Below, piece by piece: positions 11,249 to 21,455 of a stretch of DNA of 64,000 nt. The notes beneath the pieces were generated by a model. The model worked only from the letters and a program-made list of their open reading frames with translations. It was not told where the DNA came from and did no database searches. Positions within the stretch are counted from its first letter, which is position 1, and every line of letters begins with the position of its first letter. Origin of the DNA: Rugalucina vietnamica (lineage: Eukaryota; Mollusca; Bivalvia; Lucinida; Lucinidae); assembly GCA_964017185.1 (NCBI GenBank), contig OZ024874.1:48946856-49010855 (forward strand), written 5' to 3'. The position numbers and the translations under genes are program-made.

Positions 11249-11275
11249 ATCTTTACTACTACTACTACTACTACT
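11249..11275 (+). repeat. (TAC)n tail of the I/Nimb LINE
   Basis: Simple TAC repeats follow GATGACGTTAAAAGCC and directly precede the second copy of the 14-bp target duplication. A simple-repeat tail instead of poly-A is usual for I-group LINEs. Confidence 0.75.
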
Positions 11276-11289
11276 GTGCTTGACTACCT
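11276..11289 (+). repeat. 3' target-site duplication of the I/Nimb LINE
   Basis: Exact copy of 1619-1632. The bases before and after differ from the left copy, which bounds the duplication at 14 bp. Confidence 0.7.
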
Positions 11290-11559
11290 GCGCAGACATC
11301 GCGAGTACGACTATGACTGTATGGTCATATACGTGTTGATAATATGATTTGATTGGTTTATAATGATACCTTCGCGAAACTCGCGAAGCAACGCAGGTAC
11401 TAACGCGATAATTCCCCACGCGTGGGTCTCGCACGCACAACGCAAGGCACCTGCGAAAATGGTTAACTTTTAAGAAATCTCCACTGTATTTGGAATATTA
11501 CAATTTGAAATTTAAGTGTCGGTCCCTCTCGGTAAAAGGATACGGATTAACAATTTGTA

Positions 11560-12110
11560 GCTATTCTGGCCCAAAATACCTATGTTTAGTCACGACGATA
11601 TCAGCCTTCCAGCTTGGATAAAACCTAGACCTCTTGGCTGTATATTAAGAGTAAGTAGATTACCATCATGTGATTTGCGTACAACTAGGTTACACATAGA
11701 TAACCTTAAAAAATAATACATGTACATTGTGTTATCAAGACGGCTCAAAGTGGGAAAACCGACAATCTGCGAAGCTGATCAGCGCCTTTGTTTTCGCTAC
11801 TCGGATAGTACAGTTCCTCTTCTACTTAAATCCGAAATTTCAAGCTTCTAGCTCTTTTCTGTGCTTGTACAGCCCGGTTTGTGTCGGACCTGTTCGGAAA
11901 CCACATTGTTGGTTGTCCCACGGGGCGGCTCAGTGTAATCCATCACTGGTTCCTCTTCAAGTCTCGAGCACAAACTGAACTGTAAACAGACATATACATG
12001 TTTTATACACATGCACTTACATGTACGTGCAAATTCCGCTTTGATCCATTTTAACAGACTGGCACATTCAAAGTTATTATGCGAGTCAAACAGGAGAAGC
12101 GATTGTTTTT
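11560..12110. repeat. Interspersed repeat family E, copy 1 (interrupted by MITE A3)
   Basis: Two blocks (11565-11750 and 11938-12110) match 25030-25235 and 25258-25420 in order and orientation. Shared words include ATCAGCCTTCCAGCT, GGCTGTATATTAA and CTCGAGCACAAACTGAACTG. Here they are separated by about 190 bp of MITE family A, but by only about 20 bp in the other copy. Confidence 0.7.
11742..11932. mobile_element. MITE family A, copy A3
   Basis: It contains GTGGGAAAACCGACAATCTGC, one arm of the GAAGCTGATCAGCGCC palindrome, then TTTGTTTTCGCTACTCGGAT and the ACATTGTTGGTTGTCCCACG end. It is in reverse orientation to A5 and A6 and lacks the second arm of the central palindrome. Confidence 0.75.
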
Positions 12111-12450
12111 TATAATAGTACCCTGCATGAAACAATCTTGACGATAAACTGCACACATGAGGGGAAAGGACAAACCTAGTATCAAATGAAAGCTTATTAC
12201 CTCCTCTACAGATTCCCGGTTGTTGTCGTTTTCTAAAGGTGTAGCGTCATATAAGAAAAAAGGGAGATAACTCCTTACTATAACAAAGAAAGTTTGACAG
12301 TTAGTTGTTTTCGTTTCATAAAGCCATAGAACTATACACGGTACAACGTAAATTTCGAAGTTATATAACACAGACATGTGTTTCGCGGCGATTGGTTGCC
12401 TTTTAGAATCATTGAATGTCAAGACGATGTTATTTAAGAAATGAATTTCA

Positions 12451-12577
12451 TTTTTCTGTTGTTCATGGAGCTATGAACCGCAGTGGGTCGCGTGCAAAGT
12501 GAATGAACCCCGAAGGGGTTCATGTAAGCTTTGCTAGCGACCCACTGCGGTTCATAGCTCCATGAACAACAGAAAAA
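12451..12577. repeat. Perfect foldback, 40-bp arms
   Basis: 12451-12490 and 12538-12577 are exact reverse complements over 40 bp (GTTCATGGAGCTATGAACCG is part of the left arm). Inside, GAACCCCGAAGGGGTTC forms a second nested hairpin and AAAG/CTTT pairs continue the stem, so nearly the whole 127 bp is self-complementary. Related GTTCATGGAAGTATGAAC appears at about 12792. Confidence 0.9.
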
Positions 12578-14332
12578 TTAAACTCATTGCTTATATTTAC
12601 ATTCATTTCTCTCTATCGCTTGTTGAAAAATCACCAAGGCGCTCACATTTACCAGCAAACAGAGAATCTACACACAGTGTGTGTTCAAACAGCGGAACGG
12701 CGTCGACGTTTTACAACGTCCAATCTGATTGGCGAGATTCATGTTTTTTGACGTCAAGTTTGGATTACGTCACGTCGCGTGACACAATGTTGTTCATGGA
12801 AGTATGAACACAGATGAACATCTAATGGTTCATCTAAGGAGGTTTTAGAAAAATGTAAATATTACGTAATGTAACGTAATTAACCCATAAAATCGTTGAA
12901 AATGAATATTTTCAAGTTAATTTGCGCGATTCATATGAATACTTTTGAAACGGATTTTCTTCGGTCTTGTAGACAATTTCATGAGCTTTGCAACAATGTA
13001 TGCTACTATTTCTTTTACTTGAGTTACACCCCATTAAAGTATCGCATCCTCGTTCAAAAACTTCCACTTCAAGTTTTGTGAATTAATAATGGGGGTACAC
13101 AAAGAAAATGGACCACATCTCAGCTGTTTCTTATTCTAGTCCACGAGACTTGGTCTCGTTTTAAAGCGGAGACATACGCCTGATATTGTATGATAAAGAA
13201 TACATATGATCTAAATTACATATTCATGAATTTTAATTAAAACAACAAAATGACAGTAAAATAAACGTACACAACAATAAGTGACCTAATTCTTACCTAA
13301 ACTACCATTTTGACACATTGTTATTGCACCAATAATACCACTTGACAAAACTGTTGATGTCATGTATCTGTATGAAAATAATTATTTGTATTTTCATGAA
13401 TACTCTAAAATTAAAATGACAAAAATCAGAAAACCCGAGGGAAATTTTAGCCACTGAAGACTTTTTGTCATGTTAATAGAAATGTCATCTTTCAACAAAC
13501 AATAAGTGCACACGAGCCGCCCCAAGTTACCCACTTTCAAAATTTCTAGAAAAACATGTTTACACTAATTTTTCCCAGAGAAATACATTTCCATGACCCA
13601 AAAATAACTTTTAATTTGTCAGATTATGTATCCTAGACATTTAGGCTTTGTGTAGTTTTCATTCAAATGCATTCCATTTTCCAGGAAATGGGTCCCGCGA
13701 AAACCAGTTACATTTCCAATTTTACACCAAGCTATTTAAAATTTTAAAATAATAGCTATATTGAGTCATTCCTAGTATCTGTGACGTCTATTAGCAATAA
13801 ATGCACATTATCATTTGATTGACAGATTCAAGAAAACAGTAGATTTCTGTTTTACATACCCCACCCACTCATGTCAATATTGATAAATCCTTAAAAAATT
13901 AGAAAGAAATAGGAATTTGCCTAATTCACTGGACTGGGCACCATGCAGTTAAAGGATTCAACTCACAGCTTTTCCGCTAGAAAATAAGAAAGAAATGGGG
14001 ATTTGCCTAATTCACTGGGCTGGACAAGATACAGATAACTGTTTTCTAAAGGAAAATATATGACAGTGGTGTACGCTGACTGAGTTCGCCTTTTCTATAA
14101 TCTCCCAACATGAACAGATGGACTAGCCGACCACGCCCAGATATGAATATTAAATTTGCCGCCTATACAGCAACCTATTTTCCGAATAATATAGGCATTT
14201 GTAATTACATTGATATATTTAAATATACATCCTCATCATTGTACTCAGGAATTCACCTTTTATTGTCGTTCAGTGTGTTCTAATACTTCTATAATGTTAT
14301 CTGGCGTCCCCCTGTTATTGAATGGCACCAAA
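12578..14332. other. Non-coding stretch with a short local duplication
   Basis: AT-rich with no supported exon. A segment near 13899 (TTTGCCTAATTCACTGG region) is repeated near 13985 with a few substitutions. Otherwise I see nothing in it. Confidence 0.5.
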
Positions 14333-14645
14333 TGAGCCGCCTCGTGGGAAAACAAACGATGTGGTTTCTGAACATGTCCGACACAAACTGAGCTGTACAA
14401 GCACAGAAAGGTACAAGTAGGCAAAGATCAGGCAAAGGCGCAATCATCCAAAAACCGAGGTGGGAAAAAACCAAACTAACAATCAGGTACTTGTACCATG
14501 AAAACATTTCGTAAGCCAAGATGGCCAGAGGCTTAGCAAAAAGAGGAATTGTATTATTCGTGTAGCGAAAACAAAGGCGCTGATCAGCTGATCTGCGCTT
14601 TTGATTTCGCAGATGCAGATTGTTGATTTTTCATGATGCGGCTCA
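14333..14645. mobile_element. MITE family A, copy A4, carrying a nested family B insert
   Basis: It begins TGAGCCGCCTCGTGGGAAAA and ends GATGCGGCTCA. The family A body is interrupted after CACAGAAA by about 115 bp of family B (14410-14525), then resumes with AAGAGGAATTGTATTATTCG and the central GGCGCTGATCAGCTGATCTGCGC palindrome. Confidence 0.75.
14410..14525. mobile_element. Interspersed repeat family B, copy B1 (nested)
   Basis: It contains GGTACAAGTAG, AAGGCGCAATCA, CCAAAAACCGAGGTGGG and CAATCAGGTACTTGTACCATG, shared with copies at 19298, 34681, 41749, 48108 (reverse) and about 61525. It lies entirely inside family A copy A4. Confidence 0.7.
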
Positions 14646-14710
14646 AATAAATCTAGCAGTAAATGTAATTCAGCAGAAATAACAAGTATGGATGTCTGTT
14701 CTTCTTTCAG

Positions 14711-15096
14711 AAACAACAACGACAACGACAACAACAGGAACGCCAACTAAAAATACTCAAATACACACAGCCGTTACCATGACAGTCATTATCATAGTGG
14801 GATTAATTATACTTGCTGGCTCTACGGCAACTTTCTTCATTCGGAATCCTACTGTCAAAAACTTTATGAGGTCACGTACCACTATTAAACAAACATATAA
14901 TAAACACTCTAACAGATCTTATCAATATCAGGATAATTCGAATCCCTTTGAGGCCAATAATCATTCCCATGGCAATAACAATTTCCAGGATAATAACAGT
15001 TTGCTCTGGCGTAGCAATGGTTTCCAAGAATTTACAGACCAAATTTACTCACGTGATACTGGAAATGCTTACATATATTATAACGGACATGCGTGA
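14711..15096 (+). CDS. Terminal exon of a Thr-rich single-pass membrane protein (paralogue of the lectin gene's last exon)
   Basis: A CTTTCAG acceptor precedes an open frame entered in phase 1, the same phase as the last exon of the lectin-mucin gene at 50951. The exon encodes a run of about eight Thr, a short linker, a hydrophobic helix at about 14779-14840 (VTMTVIIIVGLIILAGSTAT), a basic stop-transfer patch and an Asn/Tyr-rich tail of about 85 residues ending at TGA 15094-15096. The layout (Thr stalk, membrane helix, short tail) matches the 3' end of the lectin-mucin gene, with a much shorter stalk and no recognisable tail similarity. No upstream exon was found, so the 5' part may lie before the window or the exon may be a relic. 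The product would be a cell-surface protein. Confidence 0.6.
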
Positions 15097-15404
15097 CTCC
15101 CAAGTATTAGCTAGCAATACGTCCGTTTTACCAAGTTGATATTACCCTCGTAATGCCATATTCACTGCATGAAAACCTCGATTTACGCAAATTTACAAAC
15201 ATATGCAAATATTTGGTAAATTTATGGAATTACATGCGCTAATCATTTACAATGGTTTCTTCATAAAAGTAAATGTATCAAAAATTTACTGGTGCTTGCA
15301 TATTAATAAAATACTTGGCAAATGTTGAGTCGAAATTTGCTGGGAATTTACATGACAGGTAAATGTTGCGATGAATTTGACTTTTATTTTCTTGCGTTGT
15401 TTTG
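15097..15404. other. AT-rich flank of the 166-bp array
   Basis: It has no gene. It repeats words such as ATATGCAAATATTTGGTAAA that also occur near 22065, suggesting it belongs to the same dispersed element as the tandem array. Confidence 0.5.
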
Positions 15405-16445
15405 CATGTGTAAACATTGACATTTGCAATCATTTTACATATCCCATGTGTGCCTTTAGCTTACCGCATTTACCAAGGCGAGCATATCATTGAAATGTCA
15501 ATATTTGATATCTGATTTACGTATCTTCCGTAAATGCGAATGTTTGTCTCTTTTAATAACGTTGTTTACATGTCCAAAGACTGGCATTAGCAATCATTTT
15601 GCATACCCTATGTGTGCCTTTAGCTTGCCGCATTTACAATGGTATGTATACTATTGGCTATGCCTAAGTTTGATAGCTGATTTACGTATCTTCTGTAAAC
15701 GTAAATATTTGTTTCGTTTGGTTGCGTTTTTGTACATGTTCAAAGACTGGCATTTACAATCATTTTACATATCTTATGTGTGCCTTTAGCTTGCCGCATT
15801 TACAATGGTATGTATAATATTGGCCATGCCAATATTTGATTACTTATTTACGTATCTTCCGTAAACGTTAATCTTTCTTGCTTTTGATTGCGTTGTTGTA
15901 TATGTTCAAAGACTGGCATTAGCAATCATTTTGCATACCCTATGTGTGCCTTTAGCTTGTCGCATTTGCAATGGTATGTATACTATTGGCTATGCCTAAA
16001 TTTGATAGCTGATTTACTTATCTTCTGTAAACGTAAATATTTGTTTCGTTTGGTTGCGTTTTTGTACATGTTCAAAGACTGGCATTTTGCAATCATTTTG
16101 CATACCTTATGTATGCCTTTAGATTGCCGCATTTACAATGGTATGTATAATATTGGCTATGCCAATATTTGATTACTTATTTACGTATCTTCCGTAAACG
16201 TTAATCTTTGTTTCTTTTGATCGCGTTGTTGTACATGTTAAAAGACTGGCATTTCAAATCATTTTGCATACCTTATGCATGCCTTTAGCTTGCCGCATTT
16301 AAAATGGTATGTATACATCTAGCTATGTCAATATTTGATGGCTGATTTACGTATCTTCCACAAACATTAATGTTTGTTTCGTGTGGTTGCGCTGTTGTAC
16401 ATGTTCAAAAACTGACATTAGCAATCTTTTGCATACCTTATGCAA
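15405..16445. repeat. 166-bp tandem array, about six units
   Basis: The word GCCTTTAG plus its neighbourhood recurs at 15452, 15616, 15782, 15948, 16115 and 16281, giving periods of 164, 166, 166, 167 and 166 bp. Each unit carries TTTACGTATCTTCC, GTACATGTTCAAAGACTGGC and TTTAGCTTGCCGCATTTAC with moderate divergence. Arrays with roughly 160-170-bp periods occur inside bivalve mobile elements (pearl-like and Helitron-like). Assignment to one of these is inference. Confidence 0.85.
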
Positions 16446-17516
16446 AATATAACAGATTTTTCGAATTATTTGATGAATATTCATTTCTGGCATCGCCCGT
16501 GGTATTTAAATTCAGGTTTCATGTTCAGTGTTGGCATTGGACGGTGATAGAGTTGTTTATGTAATGATAGTCTAATCATAATTATTAGTTTCGTGATTAG
16601 ACCATATTTAAACATATGTTATTCTGTTCGACAAATTATTATACACTTTCGAGTCTGTTGTGTGACCAGAACCGCCTGATGATGACAGTTTTTCTCAGGA
16701 TAAGGATCAAAACGAAACATTCGTTTTCCCTCCACGTTTAATTTAACAGACTTGCAGACAACATATGGGGTTCGGTCAGATAATTAATCAAAGGTGCAGG
16801 GGAATGATAAGCTACATGTATGACGTCTCAGTCATAATTTATTGATATACAAGCAAACACAATTTACATAAATCAACTTTTTGGCAACACGAATAAATAC
16901 AGTTTCAAAGAGTCCTGTCAACCAAATACCTAACATGCATTTTGCTTACAAATGTCTTCATTGTAGCAAAGATTACACTCTATGCAGTCTTGGTGAGCTA
17001 CTTGGTAACTTGATTGCGTAAAAATTTCGAAAACAAAACAATGTTACAATGTTGCATTTTATATAATTATAGTTTTTATTTTCGCCAAAGAAACATAAAA
17101 AATAATATAGTTAGAACAGATTGTTTTCAAATTGAATATAACTGCATCTTATTAAATCTACCTATAACAATCCTAAATACTAAACAACGGCAACAACAAA
17201 TTTTAAAATAAAACTTTACAGTTATTAAACTCAAAAGTTATAAGCACGCCCCTATTTTTCATTGAATATTACTAACCGAATATTTTTCGACTATGCCTGA
17301 ACTTCTTTGCAGAAAGTACATTTCCAAGAGTTAGAATATTAATTTTCCTTAGTTTAAAGTGAACGAATTACGGAATAAATCTGTGTGCAGCGGACCGTGG
17401 TCAAATGTGCTGTGCTGTCTTGCATAAACGGTACATTGTTTACGGCATTGAATATCGAACAATTCTGAATGCATTTTATTTGGCTTTAATTAACACAAAA
17501 GACACTTTTTTTTCTA
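16446..17516. other. Non-coding, nothing recognised
   Basis: AT-rich DNA with short random frames only. Confidence 0.5.
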
Positions 17517-17647
17517 AAGTACCGGTCCCACTGAATCGTAAGCAATCGTACGATTGTCTAATGATAAGATTATTGATAAGACTGCGAATGCATTTATAAA
17601 ATGTTTTCCATCGTATTGCGATCGTAAGAGCAGTGGGACTGGAACTT
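17517..17647. mobile_element. MITE family D, short copy
   Basis: It begins AAGTACCGGTCCCAC and ends GTGGGACTGGAACTT, near-perfect 15-bp terminal inverted repeats. Internal ATCGTAAGCAATCGTACGAT is itself nearly palindromic. The length is about 130 bp with no coding capacity. Confidence 0.75.
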
Positions 17648-18175
17648 AAAGTACCGGTCCCACGGAATCGTAAGCAATCGTACGATTGTTAAATCACCAG
17701 TTTTGTGGTAAGACTGCGCATGCAAATTATGTAGAATGTTTTCCAACGTGGTTATGCTTTCTTCATCAGCACATCGGGTCCAAAGAAATGACCCCCTCAA
17801 TCGTAAAGCGGTCTTAAACCCCAAAGAACGCATTTTTGGTGATAATGATAACAAATAGGTGCTTATTAATACTGTTGACTGTTAGGAATAAGTTCCTTTC
17901 TTTGGCGTGGACCACATGTGGTCATATAATTCAGAAGTTGTTTCTTGGAGCTTGCATAAATTATGATTCACTATAGACTGGAGAGAGTAGAAAAATGGCA
18001 GATAGCAAGTTCCAGAGATAATACTTATCAGTCACTAGAAATAGTATTCTATGAATGGGACAGAAGATACACATACCAGAATCTAATGAATATAATGACC
18101 AGTTTATGTATCTACAAATTCTGATCAGTGAAAGATCTAAATTGTTGATATCTTAAGCGCAGTGGGACAGGCACT
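17648..18175. mobile_element. MITE family D, long copy
   Basis: It begins AAGTACCGGTCCCAC directly after the short copy and ends GTGGGACAGGCACTT, the matching inverted terminus. The first 60 bp match the short copy, then the interior diverges. This could be a less deleted family member or two elements sharing ends. Confidence 0.6.
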
Positions 18176-18382
18176 TGAGCAAATAATGACCTAGAAAATT
18201 CAGGTTTTCGGTTAGGAATTTTGTTTTAAAGGCCGCTTGTCGCTACAGTGTAAATTATTGGTACAGAATTCGCACAGCCCATGAAGAATTCAATGCGTCA
18301 CATACAGACGTCGCGTCAGATGTTCAGGCACAACTTGCGATTTTTCACGGCTCTTGGTGCTACATGTAAAATGCTGCCATTT

Positions 18383-18436
<54 letters not shown>

Positions 18437-19297
18437 AAGTAGCGGTATGCAAAATATATCAAAATAAAGACCTTGAAACCATGCAGCTTTTAGACCATGT
18501 GCAGGTTTGATGTGTCTTATGACCTATTAATGAATACCAGTTCTTCACAGATGAATAAGTGCCAATTGTTCTTTGAAAATGAATTATCCGGCACAATTGG
18601 TTTTTACAAACTTGATGACGTATATGTGACGTCACGTGACCTCAAATTTGCCATCTTATAACTATACGGCACTGCTGCAGTCTCTTCCAGGCTATGTTGA
18701 CACCGGTCTGATAAACCAAACTTTGCACACCAATGCATTAATGTCTCTACAGATTCGACGTAAATACGCTATATTAGGTCGATTACGTCGACTATGACCA
18801 TTCAGACCAGCTAGCATCATTGCCAGACAATCAGTGCAACTGGAAAAAACTTATGTTTTCAATGAGATAGCAATGATTTTTTGTGCATGGCAGGGGGCAA
18901 ATTGTTGTCGTGCTCGATATTATTTGCAGTTTTGGATTTTAGTGGAATTGCTATATCTAGGACTGTTAAGTCACATTACAAATTATTTTGATACGAAATT
19001 TACAACATAGTTTGCAAACAAACGAATGCTTATATTGTGTCAAAATTTATTAAATCGAATTTTTATAGACATGAAAAACATTTGAATTACAACTTTTGCG
19101 TTTTCAAAGCTCTTCGGTGTAGTTATGTCAGTCTGCTCGTGACAGTTTAGCATTAAATGTTGGTTTGTTTGAATTAATGCTAGACATCCCAGTCAACAGC
19201 TATGATCATGTAGGGACGTGGTCTTCATTTTATGGGACTCCTATCCACAAAATTAGAATGTGCAAAACGTGCTTCTATCTAACCACCCACAGAAAAA
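18176..19297. other. Non-coding stretch with a long poly-T
   Basis: It contains a T run at 18385-18435 and otherwise nothing that I can identify as a gene. Confidence 0.5.
18385..18435. repeat. Poly-T tract (51 nt)
   Basis: An uninterrupted T run. Confidence 0.85.
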
Positions 19298-19395
19298 GGT
19301 ACAAGTAGACAACGATCAGGAAAAGGCGCAATCAGAAAAAAAGATTCCCACTCCAAAAACCGAGGTGGGGGAAAAACTAAATTAACAAGCCAGTA
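19298..19395. mobile_element. Interspersed repeat family B, copy B2
   Basis: It contains GGTACAAGTAGACAACGATC, AAGGCGCAATCAG, ATTCCCACTCCAAAAACCG and a truncated AACTAAATTAACAA end. Confidence 0.7.
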
Positions 19396-19639
19396 AGAAT
19401 ATATGTACGGATTAACTTGAGCAAGCTCCGCCTGAGCAGTTAACCAGTAATCCGATGGTCAGTCAGTAGCGTACATGTATATGCTTTCACTGAAGACACA
19501 AACAGCCCATCTATTTCTTTAGGCCTCAAAGGGCGGCGGCCATATTCCCACCATATATTGTGCCGGACGCGGCTTTCACTTTACCAGTAAATGTGACGGA
19601 TATGCGGGATAACAGCTAAGAGAGTTTCGTTTAACTCCC

Positions 19640-19740
19640 TACAGTACTGGTAAATACCTAGGGAGCAATGGCTCCGTCCCGACATGACTGAAAAAATGTT
19701 GACTGAGACGTTAAACCTCAATATAAACAAACAATTAAAC
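19640..19740 (+). mobile_element. SINE-like 3' end
   Basis: TGAGACGTTAAACCTC followed by an (AAAC)-like tail resembles a SINE 3' terminus. GACGTTAAA is shared with the SINE-like piece near 21430 and with the tail of the I/Nimb LINE near 11233. The 5' border is not visible. Confidence 0.4.
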
Positions 19741-20482
19741 CGGGATAAACCAGGCAGTTAAACCGGGGCAGTGATAACAAGGCTCCATGTACATCATGTT
19801 TCATGAAATGCTTTTGTTGGACCTGGACGGAAGATCAGATATATGTTTTCAGTAGGATGGCTTGAGTCTGTTCAGAATTATATAGAACGTTTCCGCATCT
19901 TACTTTGTAGTGATGCTGTACACGACCTGTACATGATGTGTGCACGCGCGCGCGTGCGAGTATTACAGATTCGACTTAATCGTCGTGGCCTGACCCTGAT
20001 GGTACCTGATCGTAAAAGGATACTAAAAATTAGGTTTTTGATGCTATCTGAAGGAGAAAATAAACATTAGCATCTAATGAAACAAAATTTAAGGCGTATC
20101 AAGATGTGGGTATTCAATCCGATAATGTTATGGAATTGTCCGTTTTTCTAATAAATAAATAAATTTATTTACGAGGATTGTATGTATAGCGTCTCAAAAG
20201 ACCGTCTTTTAAGATAAAATACATTCCAGTTTCATTTGATTGATGTAGGCGCTAATTAACCAATTAGCTATGCAATAACCTATGCGTCTGGAATCATTCT
20301 TTTGATGTGCGCGGAACACATGTGCTTAAACACGCCCGCCTCTTATCTTATCGTATGCTATTCATAAAAGGATTTGAGTAGCTTCAGAAAGGATTGACAA
20401 CATTTCTTGGAAATCATTTATAACAAACTGCAAGTTTTCGGGAAATATTCGTTATTCGTAGCGTTGAAGCATCACCCGCGTG

Positions 20483-20523
<41 letters not shown>

Positions 20524-21239
20524 ATTGTAACATCGGTGCTAAATTCGTTGTGGAACATTTATTCATTATTATGTAGAATTAACATTATGACTCTGCATCT
20601 CGGGGTAATGACATTGACAATAGAGAACAAAATTTAACCATCGTTTACTTCAAACTGTCGAGCATCTTTTAAGTGTAACACGTTTTCGTTTTCATAGTGT
20701 TGTCTGTTTAACGATCAGTTAGCTGGGATATGAAACAAAAGCGTTATTTAATATTTAACATAAATGTCTAGCAAAATTTTGCGTCGACAGGATAGTTATT
20801 GACATTATATATGTACGATTCTTCAATGATTTTTGTTACATTTTATTCTCCACAAAACTCGCAATTTTCTAAAATTTATATCCAACATGCTATCGAAATA
20901 CAATTAAGTTTAATTGCAACTACGTGTAATATTTCAAGTTAATATGTGGGCAATTGCACTCCAATAGGCTCCTTTTTTATCAAAAATAATAATTTCATAA
21001 CTATAAGTCAGTTACATATGAAATTCGAGAGCTGTAAGTTCAAATATTTCAACAAAATAAAGCGCACAGGAACGTGTTTCCTCAATAAACCGAAATGCAT
21101 GTATTGATAAGGATTTGCGTAAAAAAATACCATTTCTAATTTATGGCTTGAAGAGGCTGCATATTGTCTTGGTAACTCAATGATTCACATATTATATCGT
21201 GCATATTTAGTTAACTGTACACCAAAAGGATATTAACTA
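19741..21239. other. Non-coding, poly-A run near the middle
   Basis: An A run lies at 20487-20521. An alternating GC purine/pyrimidine stretch (GCACGCGCGCGCGTGCG) lies near 19942. I found no supported gene. Confidence 0.5.
20487..20521. repeat. Poly-A tract
   Basis: An uninterrupted A run of about 35 nt. No retrocopy body was recognised upstream. Confidence 0.8.
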
Positions 21240-21455
21240 GTCAAGGACTTTGGTGGCGACAATGTGTTCTGCGATTTGAAGCACTGGATCGACAATCATG
21301 ACAGTAAATGGATCTAGGGAAAGATGTAATTTGACCAAAATCAATCGCAGGTTCGACCCCTGGCTTCTCCAGTCCGTCGGATGGGACTATAAACCGAGGT
21401 CCCGTCTCCATATGACCTTAGCTGTCGGTGGGACGTTAAACCACAATCAAACATC
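21240..21455 (+). mobile_element. Putative tRNA-derived SINE
   Basis: GGTTCGACCCC at about 21350 is a good B box. It is followed by CCGTCGGATGGGACTATAAA and a GACGTTAAACCACAATCAAAC 3' end. A weak A-box-like GGTGGCGACAATG lies about 90 bp upstream, which is too far for a tRNA, so the head may be rearranged. Confidence 0.45.

Larger units (their letters stand above)
1633..11275 (+). mobile_element. I/Nimb-like LINE (5'-truncated, very long 3' region)
   Basis: A non-LTR retrotransposon with ORF1 (zinc-knuckle gag-like), ORF2 (APE endonuclease, RT, RNase H, C-terminal zinc motif) and a 4-kb 3' region ending in (TAC)n. Identical 14-bp repeats flank it. A gag with CCHC knuckles plus an RNase H after RT fits the I superfamily (I, Nimb, Outcast or LOA type). 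Clade placement would need an RT tree. Both ORFs are free of stops, suggesting recent insertion, although ORF1 lacks its 5' end. The 3' region could also hide later insertions, since it carries three long homopolymer runs and a (GAA)n run. Confidence 0.8.
7279..11275 (+). other. Long 3' region of the I/Nimb LINE
   Basis: This 4-kb non-coding segment runs from the ORF2 stop to the (TAC)n tail. It holds several hairpins: GATGCTACAG at 7389 with CTGTAGCATC near 7424, CCCGGATG near 7569 with CATCCGGG near 7591, and AGTGAAAC near 10659 with GTTTCACT near 10678. Poly-T runs lie at 7814-7848, 8792-8846 and 9902-9966, and (GAA)n at 8619-8642. No ORF of note is present. The length is large for a LINE 3' UTR, so part of it may be a later insertion or an older neighbouring element whose end is marked by the (GAA)n run. 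Confidence 0.5.

Noticed and set aside
15490..16172. Repeated short frames across the 166-bp array
   Set aside because: They are the same non-coding repeat read several times; 166 is not a multiple of three and no longer frame results.
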